In this document: positions 1 to 9,001 of the stretch, piece after piece
How positions within the stretch are numbered: the stretch's first letter is position 1
Layout of the letters: each line of letters opens with the position of its first letter
Assembly: GCA_003167365.1 (NCBI GenBank)
Contig: PMTM01000005.1
Coordinates: 1 to 33,273 of the forward strand
Source: Spartobacteria bacterium
GTDB lineage: Bacteria; Verrucomicrobiota; Verrucomicrobiia; Chthoniobacterales; UBA10450
Length of the DNA: 33,273 nucleotides
Direction of reading: 5' to 3'
Made by a program: the position numbers and the translations under genes
Notes under the pieces: generated by a model
Database searches by the model: none
The model's input: only the letters and a program-made list of their open reading frames with translations
Told to the model about the DNA's origin: nothing

Positions 1-2
1 AC

Positions 3-1118
3 ACGGCCAGCGGTGTAGAAGCGCTCTATAGCAACACCACCGGCAGCAACAACACGGCCAACGGTTACCAGGCGCTCGATAGCAACACCACCGCCAGCAA
101 CAACACGGCCATCGGTTTTCAGGCGCTCGTGAGCAACACCACCGGCAACGACAACACGGCCAACGGTCTTGATACGCTTTATAGCAACACCACCGGCGGC
201 AACAACACGGCCAACGGTTTTGAGGCGCTCTTTAGCAACACCGGCGGCTTCCGCAACACAGCCAACGGTTGGGACGCGCTCTTTAACAACACCGGCAGCA
301 GCAACATCGCATTGGGCTCTGGAGCCGGTCTAAATCTCACAACGGGCAGCAACAATATCGATATTGGCAACGCTGGGGTTGCTGGCGAATCCAACGACAT
401 CCGCATCGGCGACCCAGCAAATCAGACAGCAACCTTCATCGCTGGAATAAACGGAGTCGATAAGAGCAGCGGTAATCCGGTTTTCATCGACGCTAACGGC
501 CAACTCGGCACAGGAGCGCTTGCGACCGGCCCAACTGGCGCAACCGGACCTACTGGCACTGCGGGAACCAGCGGAAGCAATGGAGCGACCGGACCCATCG
601 GTCCTACTGGCACTGCGGGAACCAACGGAAGCAATGGAGCGACCGGACCTGCTGGCCCTACTGGCCCTGCGGGAGCCAACGGGACGAATGGGGCAACTGG
701 TCTTGCCGGTGCGACCGGCCCCGCGGGTCCAGGCCCGCAGACGGTCTTTGCCTCTTCCTCGCGTTTTGTCGATACCAGGACCGGCAGCGGCAACACCTAC
801 GCTGGCCAGCATCTCAATGGCGGAGCCACCGCTACCTACCAAATCGGCGGCGTGACGGTGAGCGGCAACACGGTTCCGGCAAATGCACACGCCGTTATCG
901 GGCGCATCGCTGATCCAAATCCCGCTGGCCCCGGTGGAAATATTCTGGTCGGCGCGGCCAATCCGCCAGTGGGCGGAGTGATCGCGATTGTGGCCGGTGC
1001 GCCCCAAAACAGTTCCTTCATTAGCGCCTTGGATGCGAGCGGTAACCTCTATGTCAAGAATACTTCCGCGAGCGGTTCGACCGACATCATCATCGATATC
1101 CAGGGCTACGATCCATGA
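3..1118 (+). CDS. Repeat/collagen-like mosaic surface protein, 5' end missing
   Basis: The frame is open from base 3, so the true start lies outside the window; an internal ATG at 129 is only the first Met in view. The visible part has four blocks. First come six 17-residue repeats of the form NTAxGxxALxSNTTGxN (51-bp period). Next is a [19 protein letters not shown] linker, a motif I associate with tail-fibre and adhesin-like beta-rolls. Then roughly 70 residues of Gly-X-Y collagen-like triplets rich in GPTG and GATG (about 528-737). Last is a domain running from FVDTRTGSG to the terminal DIQGYDP. That DTR...DIxGY domain resembles one at the C-terminus of many secreted actinobacterial proteins. 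A secreted or cell-surface structural role is inferred; no signal peptide or endosialidase chaperone domain is visible. The stop is TGA at 1116-1118. Confidence 0.8.
   Translation, partial: TASGVEALYSNTTGSNNTANGYQALDSNTTASNNTAIGFQALVSNTTGNDNTANGLDTLYSNTTGGNNTANGFEALFSNTGGFRNTANGWDALFNNTGSSNIALGSGAGLNLTTGSNNIDIGNAGVAGESNDIRIGDPANQTATFIAGINGVDKSSGNPVFIDANGQLGTGALATGPTGATGPTGTAGTSGSNGATGPIGPTGTAGTNGSNGATGPAGPTGPAGANGTNGATGLAGATGPAGPGPQTVFASSSRFVDTRTGSGNTYAGQHLNGGATATYQIGGVTVSGNTVPANAHAVIGRIADPNPAGPGGNILVGAANPPVGGVIAIVAGAPQNSSFISALDASGNLYVKNTSASGSTDIIIDIQGYDP
21..326 (+). repeat. Six tandem 51-bp coding repeats
   Basis: The GCGCTC-type core recurs at 21, 72, 123, 174, 225 and 276, an exact 51-bp period encoding 17-residue units with NTAxGxxAL and SNTTG signatures. 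Copies are near-identical on the left and decay to the right, ending in the degenerate [10 protein letters not shown] unit. More copies probably lie left of the window. Confidence 0.9.
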
Positions 1119-1350
1119 ATTAATCCGATTTTACTTGCGCTACTTTTTGCCTTTATCATGCACAGCGTTCAACGAGGATAAAGTTATGTTGCGAAGCATT
1201 ACGCGCGCGCGGGGATTTCGGACAGATTCGGACACTCAGACTACGTAATTCTGCGTGAATCTGCAATACGCCCATTTTCTCGCTCTATATATAATACGCA
1301 GTTAGCCACGGGATTACGGCAGAATTGCGCAATGACGCGAACTGCCTGAA

Positions 1351-1378
1351 CTGGGTTCGACTCCCGTACGCGCTGCCA
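1351..1378 (+). other. tRNA-like 3' end (T-arm, acceptor strand, CCA) without a 5' half
   Basis: The order is exactly that of a tRNA or tmRNA 3' end: 5-nt strand CTGGG, 7-nt loop TTCGACT, 5-nt strand CCCGT, 7-nt acceptor strand ACGCGCT, discriminator G, then CCA at 1376-1378. Three T-stem pairs are Watson-Crick, one is a wobble and one is mismatched. No matching 5' acceptor strand (AGCGCGT) lies upstream. It may be a decayed tRNA or an attachment-site remnant left by an integrated element; chance is not excluded. Confidence 0.4.
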
Positions 1379-1410
1379 TTCCGTCAAGATTTCTGGCCCT
1401 CTAATAGATT

Positions 1411-1463
1411 GCAGGCGACATGCCTGCCGCTGCGTCCTTGCGGGTGACCCACCCGTCGCTACA
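1411..1463. repeat. Two adjacent hairpins with a CGCTACA tail, upstream of icd
   Basis: GCAGGC-gacat-GCCTGC (1411-1427) and CGGGTG-acc-CACCCG (1441-1455) are perfect 6-bp stems 13 bp apart, followed by CGCTACA at 1457-1463. The same tail ends the palindromes at 12559 and 33045, and the complement of the one at 32555. The element sits 11 bp before the icd start, so it would lie in the icd leader RNA or overlap its promoter. Confidence 0.5.
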
Positions 1464-1474
1464 CTTTCGGCTCT

Positions 1475-2785
<1,311 letters not shown>

Positions 2786-2818
2786 GACGAGATCAACAAT
2801 CGCTCCTGAAAGGAATCC

Positions 2819-5128
2819 ATGCGCACACTTCTCACCTACGTTCTTGTTGCCGCCGCCGGAATCAGCCCCGCTTTCGCTCAGAAGCGCAACATTACTGAAA
2901 AAGACTTCTTCGCCTTTGTTTGGATCGGTGATCCGCAGGTTTCGCCGGATGGATCGCGCGTAGCGTTTGTGCGCGTGACGGTGAATGAGAAGAAGGAGGG
3001 CTACGACACTTCGATTTGGACGGTGCCGACTTCTGGCGGCGAGCAACCGCGCCAGTTGACCAGCGGCAAGCATGATGGCGCGCCGCGCTGGTCGCCTGAT
3101 GGAAGATATCTGCTCTTTGTTCGCGCTACTGAGAAAGACGGGAAGCCGGAGCCGCCGCAGCTGTCGATGTTGGCGATGGCGGGTGGTGATTCGTTTTCGT
3201 TTACCGATTTGCCGAAAGGCGCGGGCGATCCGACTTGGTCGCCAGACGGAAAAGCGATTGCGTTCACCAGTTCAAGCAACGCTGAGGATCTCGAGAAGCA
3301 GGAGAAAAAGAAGAGCAAGGAAGAGGAATTGAAGAAGGCAGTGAGCGCGGAGGCTTCGGCGTCGCCTAAGAACGAGAAAGGGGCGGCTCGTTCCTCGCCA
3401 TCCAGTTCACCAAGCGCACCCGACGCGGCCGTGAAGAAAGCGGAGAGCGAGGCGGAACATGAGAGCGACATTCATGTGATCACGCACGCGGTTTATCGGG
3501 AAGACAACGAGGGTTATCTCGATCCGAAACATCCGCAGCATATCTGGACCATCCCTGCACCGCACAGCGCGGATGAAAAAATGCAACCGAAGCAGATCAC
3601 CTTCGGGCGTTTCGATGAAGGCGGGGTGGTCTGGTCGAAAGACAGTTCGCGAATTTATTTTACTTCGCTGCGCGTCGATGAGCCTTACTACGAATCGGGG
3701 AAGACCGAGCTGTATTCGATCAGCCTTACCGGCGGCGACGCGACAAAGCTCAATACGTTTGACATGGACGTGGGCGACTTGGCGCTCAGTCCTGACGGCA
3801 AACAGATAGCGTTCACCGCTTCGACAACGCAGCCGGTCAATTCATACACGCAGCCGGACTTATGGGTTGTCGATCTCATCGCGAACGCGAAGCCGCGGAA
3901 TCTGACTGCGGATTTTGATTACGATTTGGGCAGCGGAGTCTTCGGGGACAGCGCAGCTCCACGCGGTGGCGGGGGCAACGTTCCGGTCTGGTCGTCGGAC
4001 GGCCGCAGCTTGATTGAGATCTATGGAAAAGAAGGCCGAACTATTCTCGCGTCGTTTGATGTTGCGAGCGGTAAACCGACCGACCTGACGCACGGCAATC
4101 AAGCGGTTGTCCGTTTTCGCGCATCTACAAATTCTTCGAACATTATCTATACCGTCTCGACGGCGACGCGAATTAACGAGCTGTTCTCGATGGATGGCGC
4201 CGGCAGCGAACCGCGGCAATTAACGAACATTAACAACGAACTTTTCTCCAAGCTCAATCTGCCCGAGCCGGAAGAGATTTCGTATCAAAGTTTCGATGGT
4301 AAAAAGATTCAGGCGTGGGTCCAAAAACCACCGGGCTTTGATCCGGCAAAAAAATATCCGCTGATCCTGAACATTCATGGCGGTCCGCACGGCGCCTATG
4401 GCTATATTTTCGAGCATGAGTTCCAATGGATGGCGGCAAAAGGTTACGTGGTGCTTTATCCGAATCCGCGTGGGAGCACGACTTACGGCCAGGATTTTGG
4501 GAACGTGATTCAGTATCACTATCCGGGCGACGATTACAAAGATCTTATGGCAGGCGTGGATGAATTGATCAAGCGCGGCTACATCGATGACAAGAAACTC
4601 GGCGTGACCGGCGGCAGCGGCGGCGGATTGCTTACTGATTGGGTAGTCGGACAAACAACGCGCTTCGCCGCAGCGGTAGCGCAACGCGACATCGCGAGTT
4701 GGAGCGATTGGTGGTATTCGGCGGATTTTACTCTGTTTCAGCCGAGGTGGTTCAAGGGGCCGCCATTTGATGAAGAGCAGGATTTCAAGGTGCGGTCGCC
4801 TATCACTTATATAAAGAACGTAAAGACGCCGATGATGTTTATTCTCGGTGAGGTGGATTATCGGACACCGCCGGGAGCTGGTGGCGAGCAAATGTTTCGC
4901 GCGCTTAAGTTCCGAAAAATTCCTACGGTGATGGTTCGTTTTCCGAACGAGTCGCATGAGCTTTCGCGCTCCGGTCAACCGTGGCATCGAGTCGAGCGGC
5001 TGCAGCACATCGTCGGCTGGTTCGACCATTGGCTGATGGGCGTTGCGAAACCAGAATACGAAGTTGCTCCGCAGCAGGAGATACCGATTAAGAACAGCCC
5101 AGGGAAAGCGGTTACACCGTCGAGATAA
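2819..5128 (+). CDS. Secreted S9-family prolyl oligopeptidase-like peptidase
   Basis: A serine peptidase of the acylaminoacyl-peptidase/DPP-IV type (family S9), 769 residues. The N-terminus is a signal peptide (LLTYVLVAAAGISPAFA, probable cleavage after AFA), so it should act in the periplasm. An N-terminal beta-propeller is marked by repeated SPDG blades (SPDGSRVAFV, WSPDGRYLLF, WSPDGKAIAF, LSPDGKQIAF). It is interrupted by a charged Ser/Lys/Glu-rich insert at about 155-220. The C-terminal alpha/beta hydrolase has the nucleophile in TGGSGGG (Ser600), Asp680 in GEVDYRTPP and His713 in NESHE, a complete inferred triad. GAAAGGA just before the ATG is one of the few good ribosome sites here. It probably trims peptides for uptake; a link to the neighbouring carbon-metabolism genes is not evident. 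Confidence 0.93.
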   Translation: MRTLLTYVLVAAAGISPAFAQKRNITEKDFFAFVWIGDPQVSPDGSRVAFVRVTVNEKKEGYDTSIWTVPTSGGEQPRQLTSGKHDGAPRWSPDGRYLLFVRATEKDGKPEPPQLSMLAMAGGDSFSFTDLPKGAGDPTWSPDGKAIAFTSSSNAEDLEKQEKKKSKEEELKKAVSAEASASPKNEKGAARSSPSSSPSAPDAAVKKAESEAEHESDIHVITHAVYREDNEGYLDPKHPQHIWTIPAPHSADEKMQPKQITFGRFDEGGVVWSKDSSRIYFTSLRVDEPYYESGKTELYSISLTGGDATKLNTFDMDVGDLALSPDGKQIAFTASTTQPVNSYTQPDLWVVDLIANAKPRNLTADFDYDLGSGVFGDSAAPRGGGGNVPVWSSDGRSLIEIYGKEGRTILASFDVASGKPTDLTHGNQAVVRFRASTNSSNIIYTVSTATRINELFSMDGAGSEPRQLTNINNELFSKLNLPEPEEISYQSFDGKKIQAWVQKPPGFDPAKKYPLILNIHGGPHGAYGYIFEHEFQWMAAKGYVVLYPNPRGSTTYGQDFGNVIQYHYPGDDYKDLMAGVDELIKRGYIDDKKLGVTGGSGGGLLTDWVVGQTTRFAAAVAQRDIASWSDWWYSADFTLFQPRWFKGPPFDEEQDFKVRSPITYIKNVKTPMMFILGEVDYRTPPGAGGEQMFRALKFRKIPTVMVRFPNESHELSRSGQPWHRVERLQHIVGWFDHWLMGVAKPEYEVAPQQEIPIKNSPGKAVTPSR

Positions 5129-5166
5129 GTCTTTCGAAGAAAGAAATTTCCCGCTAGGACTGAGAC

Positions 5167-6741
5167 ATGGCGTCATCCTCGCTCTGGCAGCGCTTCCAAC
5201 AGTACTTCCTGCGTTACGACGATGTCGATTTTTCGATCGACATCAGCCGGATGAAATTTGGTGACGATTTCTTCGACAAGATGCGGCCGAAAATCGACAA
5301 GGCGTTTGCGGCCATGCGCGAGTTGGAGGCAGGCGCAATCGCGAATCCGGATGAGAACCGCATGGTCGGCCACTATTGGCTGCGCAATCCGGCGCTGGCT
5401 CCGAATCCCGATCTTCGGCGCGACATCGAAGAGACGAACAAGCACATCAAGGCGTTCGCGGCCGATGTTCATTCCGGAAAGATCGCGGCCGCGAACGGAA
5501 AGAAATTCGAGCACGTTCTTTTGATCGGGATTGGCGGTTCGGCGCTGGGTCCGCAATTTGTCGCAGAGGCTCTCGGCTCGTCCGCCGATCCGATGGACAT
5601 TTACTTTTTGGACAACACTGATCCAGACGGATTCGATCGGACCTTCGCCAAGATCGACAATCTTCTTTCGCAGACCTTGGCGATCGTAATTTCAAAATCC
5701 GGCGGGACGAAGGAAACGCGCAACGGGATGCTGGAGGCGGAAGCAAAATTCAAAGTCAAAGGAATTCCGTTTGGAAAGCACGCGATCGCCGTCACCGGAG
5801 AGGCAAGCAATCTCGATAAATACGCAGAGAAGAACGAATGGCTCACACGTTTTCCGATGCACGATTGGGTCGGTGGCCGCACTTCCATCATGAGCGCGGT
5901 CGGCCTCGCGCCCATGGCATTTCAGGGCTTTAAGATCGATAATTTTCTCGCGGGCGCCGCTGCGATGGATGAGCGGACGCGGGCCCATGACGCCACGCAA
6001 AACGCCGCGATGCTTCTCGCGTTGATGTGGCATTACGCCGGAAACGGAAAAGGCGAGAAAGACATGGTCATTCTGCCCTACAAAGATCGGCTTGCGCTGT
6101 TCAGCAAATATTTGCAGCAGCTGGTGATGGAATCGTTAGGCAAAGAAAAAGACCTCCAAGGCAACGTGGTGCATCAAGGCATTGCCGTTTACGGTAACAA
6201 AGGCTCGACCGACCAGCACGCGTACGTGCAGCAATTGCGCGACGGTGTTCTGAATTTTTTCGTGACGTTCATCGAGGTGGGCAAAGATCGAGAAGGTGCG
6301 CCCTTCGAAGTCGAACCGGGATTCACGAGCGGCGATTACCTCCAGGGTTTTCTGCGCGGCACGCGATCAGCGCTTTACGACAGCGGACGCGAATCGATTA
6401 CGTTGAGCATTACCAGCGTGGACGAGTTCCATGTCGGTGCGCTGATTGCGCTTTATGAACGCGCAGTCGGTTTCTATGGCTCGCTGGTAAACATCAATGC
6501 CTATCACCAGCCCGGAGTGGAGGCGGGGAAGACGGCGGCCACGAAATTGCTGGAATTGCAGAGTGAAGTGCGCGGCCAACTATCAAAGTCAGCCAAAACC
6601 GCCGAAGAGATTGCGCATTCCCTCGATGCCGACCCGGAAGATGTGTTTCATGCCTTGCGCCATCTTGCGAGCAATGATCCCGCCATCAAGACTTCAAAGG
6701 GCGAGCACGCGGGAGACGACAAATTTTCGCTCGCAAAATGA
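5167..6741 (+). CDS. pgi: Glucose-6-phosphate isomerase
   Basis: Interconverts glucose-6-phosphate and fructose-6-phosphate in glycolysis and gluconeogenesis, in the cytoplasm. At 524 residues it carries the SIS-type sugar-phosphate motifs [11 protein letters not shown] and [12 protein letters not shown] plus [11 protein letters not shown]. Catalytic residues by family comparison are Glu322 (MESLGK), His351 (STDQHAY) and Lys455 (QPGVEAGK). After Lys455 there is a tail of about 70 residues. It includes [20 protein letters not shown], which looks like a small helix-turn-helix-type fold; I recall similar tails in cyanobacterial and chlamydial Pgi, but this is from memory. It starts 38 bp after the peptidase gene and ends 34 bp before the kinase gene, consistent with one transcription unit. 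Confidence 0.96.
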   Translation: MASSSLWQRFQQYFLRYDDVDFSIDISRMKFGDDFFDKMRPKIDKAFAAMRELEAGAIANPDENRMVGHYWLRNPALAPNPDLRRDIEETNKHIKAFAADVHSGKIAAANGKKFEHVLLIGIGGSALGPQFVAEALGSSADPMDIYFLDNTDPDGFDRTFAKIDNLLSQTLAIVISKSGGTKETRNGMLEAEAKFKVKGIPFGKHAIAVTGEASNLDKYAEKNEWLTRFPMHDWVGGRTSIMSAVGLAPMAFQGFKIDNFLAGAAAMDERTRAHDATQNAAMLLALMWHYAGNGKGEKDMVILPYKDRLALFSKYLQQLVMESLGKEKDLQGNVVHQGIAVYGNKGSTDQHAYVQQLRDGVLNFFVTFIEVGKDREGAPFEVEPGFTSGDYLQGFLRGTRSALYDSGRESITLSITSVDEFHVGALIALYERAVGFYGSLVNINAYHQPGVEAGKTAATKLLELQSEVRGQLSKSAKTAEEIAHSLDADPEDVFHALRHLASNDPAIKTSKGEHAGDDKFSLAK

Positions 6742-6775
6742 TGCGGGAAGGTTTTTGATCGACAAAAAGACACTT

Positions 6776-7489
6776 ATGGCTGCGGTCGCGCCCCCCGGAA
6801 ATCAATCAGACATTAACGTTTCCTGGGACAATATTGTCCGCTTTGTGCGGCAACTCAGCCACGACCTTAGGAACGACTTGAACGCAGCCGGATTGCAAGC
6901 CGCTTTTGTCAGCGAGCTGACAGGGGAAGACGCGGAGCTCAAGGAGGAAGTCAAACGTCTGCGTGCGTTGATTTCAAAACTAGCAATAACACTGGAAGGA
7001 ATCTCTTCCGCGGTTGGCCAGATCAGTCCAAACATGATGCCATATCGTGTCTCGGACTTTGTCGAGGACGTTCGCCAGAAGATTCTCAAGGATTTTCCGG
7101 CGGAAAGCGCGGCGGTGAATTGGGAAAATCAAACCAGTGACGCGATGGTCTCGATCGATCCTCAGTTGCTTCAGCTCGCCTTGTTGGAGATTTTTCGGAA
7201 CGCATTTCAACACGAACGTGGCGAAGGACCGCTCGCCGCTGATGCCAGGATCAACAACGAGAAGTTTGTCTTTACTCTCAGCGAACCGAAAGCGCGTTTT
7301 GAGTTATCGACGGAGAATTGGGGACGCGAACCGATCGGAAAGGTGGGGCAGGGTCATTATGGCCTTGGCCTAAATCGAGTGCGGGTTATTCTCAAAGCTC
7401 ATGGCGGAGAATTGCGCGCTCAATACGACCCGAAAGCCTCGGAACTCGTCACAACCATCACGTTGCCAATTTCTGGCGCCGACAGATGA
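6776..7489 (+). CDS. Small soluble histidine kinase (NtrB-like, no sensor domain)
   Basis: A 237-residue two-component kinase made of only a dimerisation/phosphotransfer helix and an ATPase domain. The H-box is QLSHDLRNDLNA with His29 as likely phosphoacceptor. The N-box is LLEIFRNAFQHE with Asn142, and the C-terminal glycine box is GQGHYGLGLNRVRVILKAHG. There is no membrane segment and no recognisable PAS or GAF input domain, so it is cytoplasmic. Input presumably comes from a partner protein. ATG 6776 was chosen because an in-frame extension upstream would run through the pgi gene. The cognate regulator follows 42 bp later and glnD after that, which suggests nitrogen status as the signal, by analogy with NtrB; this is inference. 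Confidence 0.82.
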   Translation: MAAVAPPGNQSDINVSWDNIVRFVRQLSHDLRNDLNAAGLQAAFVSELTGEDAELKEEVKRLRALISKLAITLEGISSAVGQISPNMMPYRVSDFVEDVRQKILKDFPAESAAVNWENQTSDAMVSIDPQLLQLALLEIFRNAFQHERGEGPLAADARINNEKFVFTLSEPKARFELSTENWGREPIGKVGQGHYGLGLNRVRVILKAHGGELRAQYDPKASELVTTITLPISGADR

Positions 7490-7531
7490 ACGTTGCGGGC
7501 GTCCCCTTCCCGTCTTCGGCGAAGTTTGAAT

Positions 7532-8926
7532 ATGGGTGTCGAGAACCGGCGGATCCTGATTATCGATGATGAGCGTCCCATCCTGCTTACCCTCGATGCG
7601 CTGCTGAGCCGGCACAATTATCAGGTCGAAACTGCCGGCACGGCCGCAGCCGGACGCAAGCTGCTTAAGGACAAATCGCCGGCGCTGGTTTTGCTCGATC
7701 TTCAATTGCCCGACGCGGAAGGGCTGGAAATGCTCGATCAAATCAAGACCGAGCATCCTGGCACGCAGGTCATCATTTTGACCGCGCACGATACGTTGAG
7801 CAACGCGATCGAGTCGATTAAGCGCGGCGCCTATCATTTCATAAGCAAACCGTACGCATCGGAAGAGCTGCTCAGCCTGATGGACAGGGCGCTGGAGAAG
7901 CAATCGCTCCTGCGTGAAACCGAAGAACTCAGGCAAAGGACTCAGCAGCTCGAGAAACGGCTCGAGATAGCTGAGACACGGGCGGTGCCGATTTTCAAAA
8001 GCAAAGCGATGCAGCAAATCGAGGAGTTGATCAACGCGATGGCGCCATCGGAAGCAAATGTGTTGATCACCGGTGAGAGCGGAGTGGGCAAGGAAGTCAT
8101 CGCAAATCTCATTCACGTTCGCAGCCGGCGAGCGGAAAAACCGATGGTGAAACTAAATTGCGCGGCGTTTCCGCAAACGCTGATCGAAGGCGAACTGTTT
8201 GGGTACATGAAAGGCGCGTTCACCGGTGCGACAAACGATTTTCCCGGAATGATTTCCGAAGCGAGTGGCGGCACGCTATTCCTGGATGAAATTTCGGAAA
8301 TGCCGGCCGATTTGCAGACCCGGTTCTTGCGAGTGCTCCAGGAAAGGGAATACCGCTCTCTCGGTAGCACCCGGACACTTAAAGCCGACTTCCGCCTCAT
8401 CGCCGCGACGAATCGGCCGGTTGCGCAAGCTTTATCGGAAAATCGGCTTCGAACCGATTTGTATTACCGTTTGAACACCTTTCAAATTGAGGTCCCGCCC
8501 CTGCGCGAGCGAAAGGAAGATATTCCACCGCTGGTAGCGTTTTTCGTGAAGCAATTCGCGCAGCAACTTGGCAAATCGGAACCGGCCATTGCACCGGATG
8601 CTTTCCAAAAGCTGGTCGATTATTCGTGGCCGGGAAATGTGCGCGAGCTGCAAAACGCAATGGAATACGCGGTCGTTCTGGCTCGCCAAGATCTTGTCGG
8701 CGTAAAAGAGCTGCCAGCCGAAGTCCGGTTACCGACCGTGCTGCAAAGAACGGAGCGCGCCGCTGCGGCACAGCAAGGCGTGCAAAGTCTCGACGACGTG
8801 GAACGGGCGACGATTCTGCAGGCGCTGGCGCAATGTCACGGAAACAAAAAGAAAGCGGCGCAACTTCTCGGAATTCAGCGGCCGACTCTCTATAACAAAA
8901 TGAAGCGTTACGCGATCGAGCTTTGA
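7532..8926 (+). CDS. NtrC-family sigma-54-dependent response regulator
   Basis: A 464-residue transcription activator with three domains. The receiver (about 1-120) has the Asp12-Asp13 acidic pair, phosphoacceptor Asp56 in LLDLQLPD and Lys106. The AAA+ domain has Walker A GESGVGKE (Lys187), the sigma-54-contacting loop GAFTGA at 228-233 and Walker B LFLDE (Asp252-Glu253). A C-terminal Fis-type helix-turn-helix covers about 430-464 (GNKKKAAQLLGIQRPTLYNK). All elements needed for sigma-54 activation are intact. An upstream TTG at 7493 is in frame, but ATG 7532 starts directly before the first receiver strand and fits better. It is probably phosphorylated by the preceding kinase. Lying immediately before glnD suggests an NtrC-like role. 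Confidence 0.92.
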   Translation: MGVENRRILIIDDERPILLTLDALLSRHNYQVETAGTAAAGRKLLKDKSPALVLLDLQLPDAEGLEMLDQIKTEHPGTQVIILTAHDTLSNAIESIKRGAYHFISKPYASEELLSLMDRALEKQSLLRETEELRQRTQQLEKRLEIAETRAVPIFKSKAMQQIEELINAMAPSEANVLITGESGVGKEVIANLIHVRSRRAEKPMVKLNCAAFPQTLIEGELFGYMKGAFTGATNDFPGMISEASGGTLFLDEISEMPADLQTRFLRVLQEREYRSLGSTRTLKADFRLIAATNRPVAQALSENRLRTDLYYRLNTFQIEVPPLRERKEDIPPLVAFFVKQFAQQLGKSEPAIAPDAFQKLVDYSWPGNVRELQNAMEYAVVLARQDLVGVKELPAEVRLPTVLQRTERAAAAQQGVQSLDDVERATILQALAQCHGNKKKAAQLLGIQRPTLYNKMKRYAIEL

Positions 8927-9001
8927 CCAGCGCTCGTCCGGCGAGCATCTCGATACCTCCGCTGGCGCTGTGGCACACCCACGCTAAGCTCGGTCTTGTA
9001 A

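Larger units (their letters stand above)
1119..1474. other. Gene-free stretch between the surface protein and icd
   Basis: No credible coding sequence in 356 bp. It holds a TATAAT hexamer at 1290-1295 with no good -35 partner, a tRNA-like 3' end at 1351-1378, and two perfect hairpins at 1411-1427 and 1441-1455 just upstream of icd. The rest is unremarkable. Confidence 0.6.

Noticed and set aside
21-326. 51-bp repeats as a CRISPR array
   Set aside because: The repeats are directly adjacent without spacers, lie in frame, and encode a 17-residue protein motif.
330-1007. A 225-codon minus-strand frame over the collagen-like gene
   Set aside because: It mirrors the repetitive GC-rich coding sequence and gives low-complexity Arg/Ser/Gly protein.
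1119-1378. A complete tmRNA gene ending at the tRNA-like CCA
   Set aside because: There is no matching 5' acceptor strand, no tag-peptide reading frame ending in Ala-Ala, and the available space is shorter than usual.
6497-6775. N-terminal extension of the small histidine kinase into pgi
   Set aside because: It would overlap 245 bp of pgi coding sequence in another frame and is Arg/Pro-rich; ATG 6776 lies just before the first conserved segment.
8971-8976. TGGCAC upstream of glnD as a sigma-54 (-24/-12) promoter
   Set aside because: The bases where TTGC should follow read CGCT, so the -12 element is missing.
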